Shown: positions 25,435-34,362 of the stretch, piece by piece
How the letters are laid out: each line of letters begins with the position of its first letter
Numbering within the stretch: the stretch's first letter is position 1
From: Singulisphaera acidiphila DSM 18658
Lineage (GTDB): Bacteria; Planctomycetota; Planctomycetia; Isosphaerales; Isosphaeraceae
Assembly: GCF_000242455.2 (NCBI RefSeq)
Contig: NC_019892.1
Coordinates: 3,100,001 to 3,164,000 of the forward strand
Direction of reading: 5' to 3'
DNA length: 64,000 nucleotides
The notes under the pieces: generated by a model
Databases searched by the model: none
Seen by the model: the letters and a program-made list of their open reading frames with translations, nothing else
Told to the model about the DNA's origin: nothing
Made by a program: the position numbers and the translations under genes

Positions 25435-27675
25435 TTGGGGATCGTTCGTTGGGGTGGAGAGCGGAACTTGGACACGGCAGAAAAGGGAAGTCAGGGTCAT
25501 CCCCACACCCATGGTGGGGGCCTATTCACACGGATGCGCGAGGCGATGGGGACGGTCTACGGGGACATCGGAACGTCCGTTCTCTACACCCTCATGGAGA
25601 TCACCCGAGAGACAGTCGCACTCAAGCAACACGCCCACGGCCAACATCTGGCGGCTCTCCTCGAGCCAGGTGGCGACCTCATCACCCGGGGGGAGGCGCT
25701 CGGTGGGTTTAGCCTTGTGTTCTGGGCGCTCATCTTCCTGACCATCAAGTACGACCTGATCATGATGCGGGCCGACAACCGGGGCGAAGGAGGGACATTC
25801 GCTCTCTGGGCGCTCCTCAAAGGCGCATCGGCGAAGGTCTTCGGAATCACGATTCTCGGCTACCTCGTGGTCGCGGCGGCAGGACTGCTCGCGGCCGACG
25901 GTGTCATCACACCGCCAATCAGCATGCTGGGCGCCTACGAACCGCTCGGAGAACACTGGGCGGTCGCGGCGACGCTCGTCAGCCTGTTCGTCCTCTTCAA
26001 GCCCCAATGGCGTGGTACGAGCCAGGTGGGGGGCCTCTTCGGCTGGTTCATGATGCTGGTCTGGTTCCCCTGGATCGCCCTGAAGGGTCTGCCTTGGATT
26101 TTTCGGAATCCCGAGGTCTTTCTTGCGGTTAACCCAATGTACGCGGTCCGCTTCCTCACCAGTTTCCCCCAGATCGGCCTCTTCGTGATCCTCGGCGTCG
26201 TCGTCCTGGCCATCACGGGAGGCGAAGCAAAGTATGCGGATATCGGCCACTTCGCACGCCGGGGGGAGACCGAGGTCCATGACGGCCAGAGCATCAACCC
26301 AGCCGATTCGGGCCGTCGCCCCGTGATGTTCTCGTGGTTTTACCTCGTCTTGCCTTGTCTGCTGCTCAACTATGCGGGACAGGTCGGCTACCTGCTCGAG
26401 CGGGGAGTCCCGCCGCGTGCCAATACCTTCTACGCCCTCACGCCGAGGACGGGCGACCCGAGCGTCGACCGGATCATCCTCGCGGTCGACATGGTCATCT
26501 CCGCCATCGCGGCATTCATCGCCGCGCAGGCGTTGATCACAGGGATGTTCTCCATCGTCAAGCAGGCGATCGCGCTCGGCTTTTGCCCGCGATTTGAAGT
26601 CAAGTTCACGAGCCGGGAGGCGGAAGGACAAGTTTATATCCCGGCGATCAACTGGGCCATGTTCCTCGGCTGTGTCACAATCACGTTGGTCTTCCGCACC
26701 TCGGGCAACTTGGCCGCAGCCTATGGAATCGCGGTCACCGGCACGATGGGGATCACGACGCTTGCCTTCGGGTATGTCGCTCACTACCGATGGGGATGGC
26801 AACTCTGGAAGGTTCTGATCGTCTGCACACCGATCATCGCAGTCGACCTGCTCTTTTTCGTCAGCAACCTCCTCAAGTTCATGCACGGTGGCTACTACCC
26901 CGTGGCGATCGCAGCCGCACTCGTCTCGATCATGCTCACCTGGCAGTGGGGAAGGGGCGAGTTGGCGAAAGCGTTCTACGCCTTCGGCGTCGAAGGGGGA
27001 AAGAAGATCAGTTGGCTCGTCGCCCTTCGTGAGAAGGTCGACGAGATCCAGCTTTCGATCGACGAGAACCTCCCGCTGGCGAGGACACTCGTACAGGGGA
27101 GGCGCAGGCTCGTCGAGACTGATCGTGCCTTCGTCTTCCTCTGCTCACGTCCGATCCGCGACCTCGACGAGTATGTGCCGGTGTCGATGCGAGTCTTCCT
27201 CAAAAAATTCGGCGTGCTCCCGTCCCACGTCACGCTCTTCCACGTCAAACAGCTCTCGGTGGCCGAGGCCGACCTGGGGAATAGCCGGTTCGAGGTCATC
27301 GACCTCGGTCGCCACATCGTCTCCGTGGTCGGGACTTACGGCTACATGGAGCAGCCGGATATCCGTGGGGCGCTCCGCGAACTCCAGGCCAACGGAGAGA
27401 TCGACATCTCCTCAGATCGCTGGATCATCGAGACCGGCGAGGAAGACATCATCACCAACGATGACCTTCCCTTCCACAGGTGGCTACGGATCACCTTTTT
27501 CCGGGGCATCCTCCGCCTCTCCACCCCAGCGCACAAATTCCTCGGCCTGGGCTACGACGCCGCCGTCTCGAAGGAAATCATCCCGGTCGTCTTCAGCCGA
27601 GACGGTGTGAAGGTGACCCTCCCCGAGTTGGAGATCATCGAAACGGAGCCGGTGCTCAGGCCGGTTCAAGTGTGA
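25435..27675 (+). CDS. kup: Kup-type potassium transporter
   Basis: The 746-residue product is a KUP/HAK/KT potassium-proton symporter. The family signature MGTVYGDIGTSVLYTL opens the first membrane helix, followed by ALGGFSLVFWALIFLTIKYD, MRADNRGEGGTFALWALL, AADGVITPPISML and IPAINWAMFLGCV. About twelve transmembrane segments occupy residues 35-490 and a cytoplasmic C-terminal domain of about 250 residues follows. It imports K+ with protons at the cytoplasmic membrane. The exact start is uncertain: TTG at 25435, TTG at 25468 with GGTGGAG upstream, and ATG at 25534 are all possible, and 25468 looks best by ribosome-binding site. It is convergent with copA across a shared terminator. Confidence 0.92.
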   Translation: MGIVRWGGERNLDTAEKGSQGHPHTHGGGLFTRMREAMGTVYGDIGTSVLYTLMEITRETVALKQHAHGQHLAALLEPGGDLITRGEALGGFSLVFWALIFLTIKYDLIMMRADNRGEGGTFALWALLKGASAKVFGITILGYLVVAAAGLLAADGVITPPISMLGAYEPLGEHWAVAATLVSLFVLFKPQWRGTSQVGGLFGWFMMLVWFPWIALKGLPWIFRNPEVFLAVNPMYAVRFLTSFPQIGLFVILGVVVLAITGGEAKYADIGHFARRGETEVHDGQSINPADSGRRPVMFSWFYLVLPCLLLNYAGQVGYLLERGVPPRANTFYALTPRTGDPSVDRIILAVDMVISAIAAFIAAQALITGMFSIVKQAIALGFCPRFEVKFTSREAEGQVYIPAINWAMFLGCVTITLVFRTSGNLAAAYGIAVTGTMGITTLAFGYVAHYRWGWQLWKVLIVCTPIIAVDLLFFVSNLLKFMHGGYYPVAIAAALVSIMLTWQWGRGELAKAFYAFGVEGGKKISWLVALREKVDEIQLSIDENLPLARTLVQGRRRLVETDRAFVFLCSRPIRDLDEYVPVSMRVFLKKFGVLPSHVTLFHVKQLSVAEADLGNSRFEVIDLGRHIVSVVGTYGYMEQPDIRGALRELQANGEIDISSDRWIIETGEEDIITNDDLPFHRWLRITFFRGILRLSTPAHKFLGLGYDAAVSKEIIPVVFSRDGVKVTLPELEIIETEPVLRPVQV

Positions 27676-27748
27676 CACTGGCCCTTTTTTTTAGCCCCAA
27701 AGGACTCACCCGTTTGACTTAAGGGTGCATCCGGCAAACCGTTGGTTT

Positions 27749-27781
27749 CCAGTAGCCCGGCCAGACTGGCCGGGCTACTGG
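27749..27781. terminator. Bidirectional terminator between kup and copA
   Basis: A perfect 14-bp stem, CCAGTAGCCCGGCC with its complement, closes on AGACT and lies between the convergent 3' ends of kup (27675) and copA (27854). On the plus strand it is followed by GTTTTGGTTTG, a T-rich tract. On the minus strand the stem is followed by GAAACC, so it serves kup better than copA. Confidence 0.8.
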
Positions 27782-27853
27782 TTTTGGTTTGAACCGAACA
27801 AAAGCCAACTTCCTCAATCCCTCCGCTTCGATGCAATGTGTGCGAAATCCGCT

Positions 27854-30409
27854 CTACAGTTCGACGTTCCGCAACCGCAAGGAGTTGAGGATGACCGAGA
27901 CGGAGCTCAGAGTCATCGCGGCGCTCGCGATCATCGGACTGAGCAGGATTCCGAAGAACGGATAGAGGACACCCGCCGCGATGGGAACCCCAAGCATGTT
28001 ATAGAGAAATGCAAAAACCAGGTTTTGACGAATGTTTCGCATCGTCACTCGGCTTAGCTTTCGGGCCCGTTCAATTCCACGCAAGTCCCCCTTGATCAGC
28101 GTTACCGCCGCACTCTCCATGGCAACGTCCGTCCCTGTGCCCATGGCGATGCCAACCTGTGCCTGAGCGAGTGCCGGGGCGTCGTTGATGCCGTCCCCAG
28201 CCATCGCGACCACCCGGCCCTCGGCCTGAAGACGCTTGATCGCCTCGCCCTTCTGCTCGGGGAGCACCTCCGCCTGGACGTCGTCGAGACCCAATTTTTT
28301 GGCGACGGCCTGGGCGGTTGTCCGGCTGTCTCCGGTCAGCATCACCACGCGCAGGCCGTCAGCATGCAGCGCTTGCACCGCAGCCACTGCCGATTCCTTG
28401 ATCGGGTCGGCCAACCCCAGAAAGCCAGTCACGCGTTGATCAACGGCCACGAAAACCGCGGTCTCACCTTCAAGGCGACGGCTCTCAGCCTGATCTTGGA
28501 ACGACCCGGCGTCGATGCCAAGCTCAGCGAGTAGTTTCAAAGTGCCGATCGCGACGGGGTGGCCGTCAACCAAGCCGATGACGCCGTGGCCCGTCAGTGA
28601 ACGGAAATCTGTCGCCTCGGAGAGGGTCAATCCTCGCTCCTTGGCTGCGGCGACGATGGCCGCCGCGAGCGGATGTTCGCTCCCACGTTCAAGGCTCGCG
28701 GCCAAGCGGAGGAGCTCAGCCTCGTCCTGGCCTTCGGCCGTGGTGATCGAGACGACGCGGGGCTTGCCCACTGTCAGAGTACCGGTCTTATCGACCACGA
28801 CCGTGTCGACTTTCTCCAATCCCTCCAGCGCCTCGGCGTTCTTGATCAGGACACCGGCCGTGGCACCTCGTCCGGTACCGACCATGATCGACATCGGCGT
28901 CGCGAGGCCAAGAGCACAGGGGCAGGCGATAATCAGGACGGCGACGGCGTTGACCAATGCGTAGGCGAGCCTCGGCTCCGGCCCAACGGTGGCCCAAACG
29001 CCGAAGGTCAGGACGGCGATGAGCAGCACGATCGGCACGAAGTAGGAGGAGACGACATCCGCCAGCCGCTGGATCGGAGCGCGAGTGCGCTGCGCCTCGC
29101 CCACCATGCGGACGATCTGCGCAAGCATGGTCTCCGAGCCGACGCGCTCGGCTTGCATGATGACGCTGCCCGTGCCATTCACCGTCCCACCAATGAGCTT
29201 GTCACCGGCCCCTTTCTCGACGGGGATTGGTTCGCCGGTGACCATCGACTCGTCGACCGTGGTCGCGCCATCGAGAATGGATCCGTCGACGGGAACCTTC
29301 TCACCGGGGCGAAGACGAAGGCGATCCCCAACATGCACATGCTCGATCGGCACGTCTTCCTCATGGCCGTCAGACCCGAGCCGACGAGCCGTCTTGGGTG
29401 AAAGGCCGAGGAGGGCCTTGAGAGCGCTGCTGGTCTGGCTCCGCGCCCGGAGTTCAAGCACCTGGCCGAGGAGCACCAGGGTGGTGATCACCGCAGCCGC
29501 CTCGAAGTAGACAGGCACCGTCCCCCCGTGGCCAAGGAACGAGTGTGGAATCAGGCCGGGGAAGAGCGTTGCGACAACACTATAGAGGTACGCCGTCCCC
29601 GTCCCAATCGCAATGAGAGTGAACATGTTCAAGTTGCGAGAGACAAGCGAGGCCCAGCCGCGTTCGAAGAACGGCTTCCCGCCCCAGACGACGACCGGGG
29701 TCGCGAGTGCAAGCTGGAGCCAGAGCATGGCTCGGCCGGCGAAAAAAGGCCGACCAAGCACCATCTCTCCCATCGCGATCACGAGCAGCGGCACGGCCAG
29801 GACGAGGCAGACCCAAAAGCGACGGCTCATCTCAATGAGCTCGAGGTTCGGCCCTTCGTCAACCGAGGGGTCGAGCGGCTCAAGTGCCATGCCGCACTTC
29901 GAGCAGCTCCCCGGTCCCTCCTGGACGATCTCCGGGTGCATCGGGCAGGTGTAGAGCGTCCCGCTCGGCAGCGTTGCCGCCCCGTGTTGGTGAGTCATGC
30001 CTCCGGGTCCCTGGCTCAGAACCCGCGCGGGATCAACGCGAAACTTCTCCAGGCAGCCCTTACTGCAAAAGAAGTAAGTCTGCCCTTCGAAGTCAAATGA
30101 GCCGGCCGCCCGCTCAGGGTCGACGTCCATCCCGCAGACAGGGTCCTTGACCGTGTGATCGGCCTTCGCCTCGTGCGAGCAGCACGAGTGGCCCCCGCCG
30201 TCCTGTGCCGGCTTCAGTACGACGAGTCCCGAGACAAGACCCACGAACTTCGCGGGATCATGGTCGAATTTTTGCTTGCAGGAGCCCGAGCAGAAGAAAT
30301 AGGTTTTGCCCGCATGCTCGCTCTGCCCCGCAGCCGAGACCGGGTCCACCTTCATTCCGCATACGGGATCGGTCACGGTCTTGCGCTCGGGAACGGTGTT
30401 CGTTTCCAT
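27854..30409 (-). CDS. copA: Cu-type P1B ATPase with tandem YHS domains
   Basis: The 851-residue product is a heavy-metal P-type ATPase. The N-terminus is unusual: two YHS domains ([20 protein letters not shown] near 14-33 and [20 protein letters not shown] near 89-108, each with a C-terminal YFFCSxxC) and then a CPMHPEI...CSKCGM metal-binding unit (155-174), in place of the classic CxxC HMA domains. The transport site [10 protein letters not shown] is at 496-505, the phosphorylated Asp at 540 in DKTGTLT, and the C-terminal [13 protein letters not shown] block follows. It probably exports Cu(I), or another soft metal, from the cytoplasm. GAGGAG precedes the ATG, and the CsoR gene and its operator lie upstream on the same strand. 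Confidence 0.92.
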   Translation of the reverse strand: METNTVPERKTVTDPVCGMKVDPVSAAGQSEHAGKTYFFCSGSCKQKFDHDPAKFVGLVSGLVVLKPAQDGGGHSCCSHEAKADHTVKDPVCGMDVDPERAAGSFDFEGQTYFFCSKGCLEKFRVDPARVLSQGPGGMTHQHGAATLPSGTLYTCPMHPEIVQEGPGSCSKCGMALEPLDPSVDEGPNLELIEMSRRFWVCLVLAVPLLVIAMGEMVLGRPFFAGRAMLWLQLALATPVVVWGGKPFFERGWASLVSRNLNMFTLIAIGTGTAYLYSVVATLFPGLIPHSFLGHGGTVPVYFEAAAVITTLVLLGQVLELRARSQTSSALKALLGLSPKTARRLGSDGHEEDVPIEHVHVGDRLRLRPGEKVPVDGSILDGATTVDESMVTGEPIPVEKGAGDKLIGGTVNGTGSVIMQAERVGSETMLAQIVRMVGEAQRTRAPIQRLADVVSSYFVPIVLLIAVLTFGVWATVGPEPRLAYALVNAVAVLIIACPCALGLATPMSIMVGTGRGATAGVLIKNAEALEGLEKVDTVVVDKTGTLTVGKPRVVSITTAEGQDEAELLRLAASLERGSEHPLAAAIVAAAKERGLTLSEATDFRSLTGHGVIGLVDGHPVAIGTLKLLAELGIDAGSFQDQAESRRLEGETAVFVAVDQRVTGFLGLADPIKESAVAAVQALHADGLRVVMLTGDSRTTAQAVAKKLGLDDVQAEVLPEQKGEAIKRLQAEGRVVAMAGDGINDAPALAQAQVGIAMGTGTDVAMESAAVTLIKGDLRGIERARKLSRVTMRNIRQNLVFAFLYNMLGVPIAAGVLYPFFGILLSPMIASAAMTLSSVSVILNSLRLRNVEL

Positions 30410-30444
30410 CGTCTCCTCTTTCCCATTCGGTGTCGATGAAACGT

Positions 30445-30735
30445 TTATTTCAGGAAGCGGGCCAGTACGGTGCGGACCTCATCCACGAGTTGATCCTTCG
30501 ACATCGGCTCCGCCTGAGCATGCTCCGTGCCCGTGCCATGGCCCAGCACACAACATTCGAGATGCTGACTCAAGAGCTCGATCCCCAACGCGTCCAGCGC
30601 CGAGCGGACCGCGGCAATCTGATTGAGGATGTCGACACAGTAACGATCCTCTTCGACCATGCGCTGGATCCCGGCCACCTGTCCCGCAATCCGGTTCACC
30701 CGCGCCTTGATCTTTGGTGATGTTCCCTTGCTCAT
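30445..30735 (-). CDS. csoR: CsoR-type copper-sensing repressor
   Basis: The 96-residue product is a DUF156/CsoR-family all-helical repressor: [20 protein letters not shown] (DNA-binding helix), [20 protein letters not shown] and [12 protein letters not shown]. The Cys in RYC and the His and second Cys in QHLECC supply the Cys-His-Cys ligand set of Cu(I) CsoR proteins. Metal binding is expected to release DNA. Start: Met at 30735, with GGAGGGA 5 bases upstream. It lies 35 bp upstream of copA and in the same orientation, so the two are an operon (csoR-copA). A twin CsoR-like operator lies directly in front. Confidence 0.93.
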   Translation of the reverse strand: MSKGTSPKIKARVNRIAGQVAGIQRMVEEDRYCVDILNQIAAVRSALDALGIELLSQHLECCVLGHGTGTEHAQAEPMSKDQLVDEVRTVLARFLK

Positions 30736-30750
30736 GGTGCTCCCTCCATA

Positions 30751-30792
30751 TACCCCCACAGGGTAAATTTACTGTATACCCACAGGGGGTAT
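30751..30792 (-). promoter_or_regulatory. Twin CsoR-like operator in front of csoR-copA
   Basis: Two inverted, near-palindromic sites: TACCCCCACAGGGTA (30751-30765) and TATACCCACAGGGGGTAT (30775-30792), the second being the reverse-oriented counterpart of the first. The TACCC-N5-GGGTA core is the pattern expected for CsoR binding, and their position just before the csoR start supports autoregulation. Sites and spacing are read from sequence; binding is inference. Confidence 0.75.
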
Positions 30793-31411
30793 GAAGTCAA
30801 TGGCCGAATCATCGTCGAGTCGAGGAGGCACGAGCTGGCTGGTGAATCCAGGCCAACCGGCAAAGGCAAGGCCAGGACCTTGCTACGATTGATCGTCCCA
30901 TGATCCGACCAGCGGATTCACCGGGTCTGTGACTAAGCCTTAGCGACCAGGCCCTGAACTTTCGCCGAAACGGGCGAGGCCGGAGTGTCGCTCTCATGGT
31001 AGAACGCGGCGAGGAAACCGATGAAGAGGGGCGACATGCGAAAGGAATGGTAGGTTGCTCGGACGAAGCGGATCTCTTCGTCAAGCCGAGAGTGGAGGAG
31101 TTCCAACTCCACGGCCTCTTGGCATCGCCGATCTCCCTGGGCAGGGTCGGCGGGTCTTCACCCGCGTCCGATACGTTAATGCAGTCGAGGAAATCGACCG
31201 ATGCAGCTCCGGCGGATGCGGTCGGGGCGTTGAACCTCTCATGGTGGGCCCGCCCGCTGATTGAGGTCTGGGGATGGTCCCACTCGGCGAGGATGTTGAG
31301 CGACCGGCCCTGGGACGATGCCGGGCAGCGGCCGGCGCATGCCGACCGGCGGCGGCCCGTCATCAACAGCCGGGAGTCGCTCGGTTCGAGACGCCAAGAG
31401 TTATCGGGGCG
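30793..31411. other. Gene-free stretch between the copper operon and the thioredoxin gene
   Basis: About 620 bases. A minus-strand open frame (30809-31366) has no family features, and I could not support it. The csoR promoter lies at its low-coordinate edge. Nothing else is recognised. Confidence 0.4.
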
Positions 31412-32854
31412 TCAGCGGCCGGCGGCCTCCTGCTCGGCCACCAGCTTCTCGACGAGTTGGTCGAGCGCAAGGCCGTGCGCGTCCTTCGCTCGGATCTTGC
31501 CCTCGGCATCGATGACATAGACGGTAGGATACGATCGCACGTGGTAGAGTTGGGCGATCGGCCCTGTGCCCGGCTCGCCGTCATGCCAGTTTGGCCAGGT
31601 AATACCTTGAGCTTCCATCACCTTGCGGGCGACCCCGGCATCGGCATCAGCATTGACGCCGAGCATGGCGAACGGCCGATTTTTCATCCGCCCGACCAGC
31701 TCCTTCTCGCGGGGGATCTGCTGCATGCATGGACCGCACCAGGTCCCCCAGAAGACCGCGGCCACGACCTTGCCGCGGTAGTCCGCCAGCTTCAAAGGGT
31801 TGCCGTATACATCGATTCCCTGGATCTCCGGGGCCAACTTGCCAACGGCCAGGTTGTGCCAGTCGTCGAGCCGGGCCTCGGCGACCCGGCCAAGCGTCGA
31901 GCGATGGCTGGCGATCCGGGCCTCGATCTTGCGCCGGCCTTCGTCTGTGAGTGGCTCGCCGCCCCATTTCGGCTCGGGCTGCCTGAGCAGGGCCTCCAGC
32001 AGCCGGTCGCGCGTTGTGACATACGGCACGTCGCTGTAGTCGGCGATCACCTCCTCGTACAGTCGCTCGGACTCGGCGCGGAGGTAGTTCACATCGCACT
32101 GCTTCAGGTGCAGGAGATAGGCGTACTCCTCGTCGGGCATGACCTCCTTCTGGCTGTAGCGCGTCCCGTCCACGCGGACGAAGTCATCGTGGACGTACGC
32201 CGGCCGGCCTTCCACCTTCTTGCTCCTCTCGGCCATCATGGCCTTGCGTTCGAGATACTGCGCCAGTGCCAGGCGGGCCAGTCCCTTCGATTCGCGGCCC
32301 TTCGCCGAGGCGTAGAAGCCAAGCAGCAGATGATCGCGGTTGGCGGTCTGCCAGTTGTCGAGTCGAAGACCCACACGTACGGCGTCGGGGTCGTCGCCGT
32401 GGTGGCGGACAAGCCAGCTTGCGGCTAGAGCGAACTCGCCAGGATTCAGCGTCTCGCTTCCGTTTTGGGCCTTCTCGATTATCCAGAGCATGGCGTCTCG
32501 GACGGCCGGATCCTTCGGCGCGGTCGCTGCCAGGTCGAAGATCCGTCGTACGACTCCGGGATAGTCGGGGGCAATTCCGGCGGGGTCCGCCCGGTCGCCC
32601 TTCGAGGTCGCAGAAGCCGGTGGAGGAGCGGAGCGAGCCCAGACGGCGTCCTCGTACTGGGCCTTCAAGTGATCGAGTTCCCCGGCCAGCGAATTCCCGG
32701 GGCCCTCGGATCGGGCTTTGGCTGAGGGCATCGGACCGTCGGCTCGGGGCGCGACCTTGGGCTCGTCACCGATACCGGCCCCCAGCCCGGCCGCCCCAAC
32801 GGTCGTCGTAATGCCCAATGCGACGAAGCCCGCGATCATCCGACATCGTTTCAT
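31412..32854 (-). CDS. Secreted TlpA-like thioredoxin-fold protein
   Basis: The 480-residue product has an N-terminal signal segment (MKRCRMIAGFVALGITTTVG), an alpha-helical middle part of about 280 residues with tetratricopeptide-like helices (residues 120-330), and a C-terminal thioredoxin domain of the TlpA/ResA type (AVFWGTWCGPCMQQIPREKE, then YPTVYVIDAEGKIR). The WCGPC pair is the redox centre, acting outside the cytoplasm in disulfide reduction or cytochrome maturation. The start is taken at 32854, with AGGGG upstream. Planctomycetes have many such helical-TlpA fusions; the helical region is uncharacterised. Confidence 0.85.
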   Translation of the reverse strand: MKRCRMIAGFVALGITTTVGAAGLGAGIGDEPKVAPRADGPMPSAKARSEGPGNSLAGELDHLKAQYEDAVWARSAPPPASATSKGDRADPAGIAPDYPGVVRRIFDLAATAPKDPAVRDAMLWIIEKAQNGSETLNPGEFALAASWLVRHHGDDPDAVRVGLRLDNWQTANRDHLLLGFYASAKGRESKGLARLALAQYLERKAMMAERSKKVEGRPAYVHDDFVRVDGTRYSQKEVMPDEEYAYLLHLKQCDVNYLRAESERLYEEVIADYSDVPYVTTRDRLLEALLRQPEPKWGGEPLTDEGRRKIEARIASHRSTLGRVAEARLDDWHNLAVGKLAPEIQGIDVYGNPLKLADYRGKVVAAVFWGTWCGPCMQQIPREKELVGRMKNRPFAMLGVNADADAGVARKVMEAQGITWPNWHDGEPGTGPIAQLYHVRSYPTVYVIDAEGKIRAKDAHGLALDQLVEKLVAEQEAAGR

Positions 32855-32995
32855 GGCCATCATCCCCTGTAAGATCTCAGCCCGACGGCCACCGGCAGCC
32901 CAGCGAGGTAGTGCTCCTACCCGCCCTCGATCTCTGACCAGCGTGGCTGGCAATTGATCACCGTTTCCTTCGCACGTGAGTGCCGCTGGCGGCGA

Positions 32996-33470
32996 CTAAT
33001 CGAGTTCGGGGCCTTGCACCTTTGACCACCGGGCCAAACCCGCCTCCAAGGCGGCCATTGCCTCGGCCAGTGTGTCGGATGCCGTCCTCAAAGTCGAGAC
33101 CACAGTAACCCATCACTCGCAGCACAAACCCAAAGCTCTCTATGATCCCCAATTTTGATGTAGCCGTAGCCCCTGACGTACTTGGCTATGGCCGAGAACA
33201 TAAGCTCGACATTCGCCTGCGTTGAGTTGAGGTTGGTTGGACCATCTCGGCCCGTTGAGTTTCCGCCTGCGTGGGCCAGGAGCATGGCGAGGTCGTTCAC
33301 CGAGGGCCTGCCGTGAACCGTCATGTCAGCCAGGAGCGAGCCGTCTTTCTCCGTGACCACCACCATCCCGAGGTAGTGAGCCTGGGAACGAGGCCCCGAG
33401 GGCAAGGAGCCATATTTAAGTTGATCGGGCAGGGCGAACTTGGAACGGACGGCCCTGCCACGCCCCTCCA
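32996..33470 (-). pseudogene. Planctomycete hypothetical gene with two frameshifts
   Basis: Three frames on the minus strand must be joined to read one protein. The first gives HYLGMVVVTEKDGSLLADMT and, later, AIAKYVRGYGYIKIGDH (near 33145). The second gives ESFGFVLRVMGYCGLDFEDG (to about 33085). The third gives TLAEAMAALEAGLARWSKVQ and ends GPELD stop at 32996-32998. A single frame would read naturally as an acidic conserved hypothetical. Two frameshifts, or sequencing indels, break it. Its 3' end lies 141 bp before the TlpA-like gene's start. No function is assigned. Confidence 0.65.
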
Positions 33471-33490
33471 GGACTTGCCGGGCGTACCAA

Positions 33491-34195
33491 TTATTGCTTG
33501 GAGTCCTGCTCACCTTTCGGGGCAGGAGACAAGGCCTGGGCACCGAAATACTTGCCCGGGTGCGCCCGGAGTTCCTTAAGACAACCCTTGCAGCAGATCA
33601 GAGTGGATTTGCCATTGTAGGTAACCTTCAACGGCCCGCCCATCGCGTCCAGGTCTTCATTGCTGACCGGGCAAGTTTTCATCGCCGCGATCGCCTTCTC
33701 GTCGGCCTTGGTCGCTTTGGTGACGATGAAATCACCGCTCGGCGGCAGGGCAAATGGAACGGTGAAGTCCGCCGTCTTCTCGGCCGGCTCGGGTAAACCC
33801 TCAACCTTGAACTCGACTTTAGCGCCGCTTGCGGGGACTTTGCCAAGATCGACGGCGGTTCCGATCGAGGACAGGGCCTGACCGGGGCTCGCAGCGGTCG
33901 GGACAAGTTTCCGCTCGAACCAGGGCTTGGGCGAGTTCGGGTGATAGAACGTCGCGGTCCCGGTCAGACGCGAGGCGTCGACCGGCTGATCCTCGTGGCT
34001 GCGCGGGTAGACCTTGAGCCCGTCTTTCGCGAAGACAACCTCAAAGTGGTACTCCCTGGTCATCGCCACCTTGCCGCCGTGGAGGGGCGTGCCGTGCTTG
34101 TGACCGTCGTCAGCCAAGGCAAGACCGGTCAGGCCGAGAGCGAGAGTGACACTCGCAGCGAACGCCATGGAATACTTACGGCAAAACGTCTTCAT
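33491..34195 (-). CDS. Periplasmic metal-locus protein with YHS/TRASH-like C-terminus
   Basis: The 234-residue product has a signal peptide (MKTFCRKYSMAFAASVTLAL, cleaved near LALA) and a His-rich start to the mature part (DDGHKHGTPLHGG). The C-terminus carries CPVSNEDLDAMGGPLKVTYN, then LICCKGCLKELRAHPGKYFG, a Cys-pair module related to YHS/TRASH metal-binding domains; the same CC-x-GC module recurs in the CusB-like adaptor of this locus. It follows cusA by 167 bp on the same strand, so it belongs to the same cluster and probably binds Cu or a similar ion in the periplasm. Start chosen by AGGA 8 bases upstream of Met at 34195. Confidence 0.75.
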   Translation of the reverse strand: MKTFCRKYSMAFAASVTLALGLTGLALADDGHKHGTPLHGGKVAMTREYHFEVVFAKDGLKVYPRSHEDQPVDASRLTGTATFYHPNSPKPWFERKLVPTAASPGQALSSIGTAVDLGKVPASGAKVEFKVEGLPEPAEKTADFTVPFALPPSGDFIVTKATKADEKAIAAMKTCPVSNEDLDAMGGPLKVTYNGKSTLICCKGCLKELRAHPGKYFGAQALSPAPKGEQDSKQ

Positions 34196-34362
34196 GGATT
34201 GCATCCTGTCCAGGTAACGGTTGGTGATCGATCCTCGGAATCCGTTCCGGGGTACGACTGGTTCTCGCAACTCGCGTCTCTGACACTCCATGTGACAATG
34301 GGGGCAACTCTCCTTGAGTCGAGTTCACGCCCCTTTGGGTTGCATCGGCCAGGTGTACGAAG

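Noticed and set aside
25522..26886. A 454-codon minus-strand frame opposite kup
   Set aside because: Asp/Glu/Arg-rich antisense composition with no motifs; kup has intact family signatures.
30809..31366. A 185-codon minus-strand frame
   Set aside because: Ser/Arg-rich, no domain, no Shine-Dalgarno sequence, no conservation that I can see.
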